Below, piece after piece: positions 61,901-64,000 of a DNA stretch of 64,000 bases. Within the stretch, counting starts at the first letter, position 1, and every line of letters starts with the position of its first letter. The notes beneath the pieces are model-generated. The model saw only the letters and a list, made by a program, of their open reading frames with translations. It ran no database searches and was not told the DNA's origin. Made by a program: the position numbers and the translations under genes. Origin of the DNA: Lingula anatina (Eukaryota; Brachiopoda; Lingulata; Lingulida; Lingulidae); contig NW_019775653.1 in the NCBI RefSeq assembly GCF_001039355.2, positions 168,544 through 232,543 on the forward strand. The letters run 5' to 3'.

Positions 61901-63644
61901 TGTATTATACGGAATCTTGTAATCAAATGTTTTACCATGGAGTTGTAAAAACGTAGGATAAATCTTGATATCATAACGACCCCTGCAAGAGAGACACAAT
62001 GAAAACATTAATTGTACAGCACAAGAGTAGACATAATAGTATACAATAAATATTCCTTTTGGTTTATATTATCTAATACTTTATATCACTTTCAAACCAC
62101 ACTGATACTAGAGATGATCTCAACATTACCTTGGTGTAAGACATTGAATCTCTTCTACTGTAGCAATAGCAGTTCCAGTTGCCTGGATAATATCTGCCTT
62201 TTCTAGGACATTCTGATGAAATTCCTGAAAAACGAAGAAAATAATAATGCAAACGGTCACTTTTGGTAAAAACATTTGCAAAAAATATGGAATTTCACAC
62301 TATTATCTGTTACATTAAAAGTTACAAATTCGTACCAACAGTGTCAAGTGGCTAAAAACTTTGAAACAAGAACTGCTTGAATAGTTCCTGGTATCAAGCT
62401 GTCAGCAGAGTAGTTTTTCATTACTGTTGAACAGGGCATTGGCATTGGGCTGTAGTTAATGCTCAAAAAAGCACAACTAGTATGTCTCTAATACAAAAAC
62501 CTGCACTTAGGTGCTTATCTTTTAAAAATAAATACGGAAAACAACACTTACAGTCACAGGGTCCTTGTCTGGGTTGTCAGAACTCGAAGGAATGTGAAAT
62601 CTGACTTCCATTAGTGATACAGGTGCATCATCATTCTGATGGAACTCCAATGTCACCTCATTCTTTGATGTTGTTGCATGGGATACATTAGATAGTGGAA
62701 TCTCAAATGCCAATTTGTCATGAACACTAAAATGTAAGGAGTTCCCTAAAAAGAAATAAAGCAAAAAATAAATCATCTTGATGTATATCTTACTACATAG
62801 AGATTTGACTCTATGAGATAACAGCCTCTGGAGCATTGATAAAAGACAGACTGGAGGAATAATTTGTTTTGAAAATGCATGCTGACAAAAACATGGCAAA
62901 CATGCAGCAAAAGAACAGACTGAAGCCACTGCAATACCAGCACTCAAAACCTACCTACGAAGTCTGCAACACCATAATTCCAGCCTCTCACTGACAGGTC
63001 TACTTTTTCCAGATCTTTTTGATAATATTTACTTAGGAATGGTGCTAGCTTTTCAAAGTCCTGGAATAAGAAATAAAAAAAAAATTGTGTGCAATATCCA
63101 ATAATGATATGGATAATTCTTCACACAGACTTTCTACATCAAATAAATGGATTCATTTACATCATTTTAATCCAACTGATGTAAAGACAGCACAATTCTT
63201 ATCAACATCACATAACTAGGCACTCACAAAGTCAAACCAACAGATTCTTCCTACAATACAAAAAATGTTTTCTAAGGTAAAAGCAAAATTTTTCAGCTAC
63301 TTTTCCAAGTTTGGCACAGAAAGATACTAACAAATGAATATGAAAAAAAGGGTCTATATTAGGGGAGTGACTCTTAAAATATTCACCACTGCACTGCTTG
63401 GCTAGTCAAATGGCAAGTGTACCACCCCCTTTTTCAAAATTACTTAAATCATGCATACCGACTCTTTGAAGCCATCAAATCTATGTATGGATCCATTTTC
63501 CAGTCTGAGTTTCAGGCAGTATCCTCTGGCTCTGCACAACCACTGGGCCTTGACTACTTCACTAGACGGAAACTGCTCAACACGACCAGTTTTGATATTC
63601 TTGAAAATGACCAAGTTGCTCTGTAGTTTTAAGCGACCAGGGTT
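55944..63644 (-). CDS. SSRP1: FACT complex subunit SSRP1
   Basis: Histone chaperone subunit that with SPT16 handles H2A-H2B during transcription and replication. Sixteen exons in coding order: 63644-63459, 63060-62955, 62745-62552, 62224-62130, 61982-61847, 61647-61544, 61327-61199, 60940-60719, 60396-60321, 59888-59756, 59604-59559, 59167-59044, 58908-58720, 56881-56775, 56606-56345, 56039-55944. These encode 734 residues; about 20 N-terminal residues lie beyond the window. N-terminal and middle PH-like domains run to about residue 415 ([35 protein letters not shown]), followed by an acidic stretch, a Lys-rich stretch, one HMG box in exon 58908-58720 ([20 protein letters not shown]), a KSPKK-rich basic region and an acidic Ser/Asp tail. 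Slightly longer than human SSRP1 (709). Confidence 0.95.
56948..58520. mobile_element. repeat element with internal tandem units and AGGTCA direct repeats, copy 1
   Basis: It begins ACTAGAGGATCAGAGAGG with a GAGGCGATACCGCCTC hairpin and matches the start of the copy at 63675. Inside, a unit of roughly 125-145 bp (TATGACTTCCTATTCAA..CTATGGACCTATCTCTGCCA) is repeated three times, and AGGTCAAAGGTCA occurs four times. Near the right end are two hairpins (CCGTCCGG..CCGGACGG and GTACCGCCAGCG..CGCTGGTGGTAC). No coding region. It fills an SSRP1 intron. The class is uncertain. Confidence 0.6.
57162..57174 (+). promoter_or_regulatory. perfect DR1 nuclear-receptor half-site pair
   Basis: AGGTCAAAGGTCA, two AGGTCA half-sites with one base between, is the consensus for HNF4, RXR heterodimers and COUP-TF. 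Identical 13-mers are at 57306-57318, 57431-57443 and 58149-58161 within the same repeat; a degenerate one (AGGTCAAGGGTCA) is at 63885-63897. Activity is untested inference. Confidence 0.4.
59195..59258. repeat. about 32-bp direct tandem duplication
   Basis: TGTTCAGTGATTTGTTACAA occurs twice in a row with small differences in an SSRP1 intron. Confidence 0.8.
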
Positions 63645-63674
63645 CTGGAAAGAGTTATCATATGGAACATAAAA

Positions 63675-64000
63675 TAAACTAGAGGATCAGAGAGGCGATA
63701 CCGCCTCCAAATATTGTACCACCAGCTGGAGCAAACGCATTCGTATAGACCCCCACATACACAAAATAAGGGACACAGCCACCAGTTTTGTGCTTGACAA
63801 GCTGTAAAAATGCAATCAACAAGAATTTTTAAACTATTGCAAAAAATATATATGGTACAATCAAATTTAAGTTCTTCGTAAGGTAGGTCAAGGGTCAATT
63901 TCAAGGTCACAGTAAATTGCCAGTATATGACTTCCTATTCAAGTTCAAGAGTAACTATGGACCTATCTCTGTCAAGTTTGAAGTTAAAAGAGAAAGAAAT
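63675..64000. mobile_element. repeat element, copy 2 (runs off window)
   Basis: Same start and orientation as 56948-58520, highly similar over its 5' 150 bp, and containing the TATGACTTCCTATTCAA unit. Lies in the first SSRP1 intron in the window and continues past the edge. Confidence 0.75.

Noticed and set aside
1-64000. tRNA, rRNA or other structured RNA genes
   Set aside because: No A/B-box plus cloverleaf combination or rRNA-like stretch was recognised by eye; a tRNAscan or Rfam run would be decisive.

Overview
This window is animal nuclear DNA: AT-rich, intron-dense, with GT-AG introns, scattered MITEs and fragments of LINE, BEL/Pao and mariner elements. No prokaryotic features are present. 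Gene content points to a marine invertebrate, most likely a lophotrochozoan such as a mollusc. The grounds are an animal phosphoenolpyruvate mutase very like the mussel enzyme, animal GH10 glycosidases, and high allelic heterozygosity. I cannot fix the species. Five isolated N bases (13604, 31666, 42673, 47105, 53896) behave as contig joins. At two of them the same sequence appears on both sides, and at a third the 5' half of a gene is missing.

Layout. 1-3743: last coding exon and long 3' UTR of an unidentified plus-strand gene. 5104-12724 and 15049-25766: two complete, tandem, 17-exon plus-strand genes for secreted proteins of 816 and 812 residues. Each has a signal peptide, a CBM4/9-like carbohydrate-binding domain, a GH10 (endo-xylanase family) catalytic domain with both catalytic glutamates, and a C-terminal region of three cysteine-rich modules with the pattern of the PCSK9 C-terminal domain. 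This GH10 plus PCSK9-type architecture is the most interesting content here. 27859-36741 (minus): phosphoenolpyruvate phosphomutase, first enzyme of phosphonate synthesis. Its middle five exons appear twice because two haplotypes were laid end to end at the N at 31666; one haplotype carries a 168-bp MITE that the other lacks. 38110-43294: an internally deleted BEL/Pao retrotransposon, whose 3' end is repeated at the N at 42673. 43295-47150: repeats and MITEs. 48311-53214 (minus): the C-terminal two thirds of cohesin subunit RAD21, with the N-terminal exons absent near the N at 53896. 55944-63644 (minus): FACT subunit SSRP1, complete except for about the first 20 residues beyond the window edge. 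Its introns hold a repeat family carrying perfect AGGTCA direct repeats.

Functional picture. The GH10 pair is probably a plant or algal polysaccharide-digesting gene that duplicated with its upstream region; a palindromic double E-box survives in both promoters. PEP mutase suggests the animal makes phosphonates such as 2-aminoethylphosphonate. RAD21 and SSRP1 are housekeeping chromatin genes in the same orientation. Exon coordinates were derived by hand from splice signals, reading phase and, for the GH10 pair, paralogue alignment. All exon junctions listed keep the frame.
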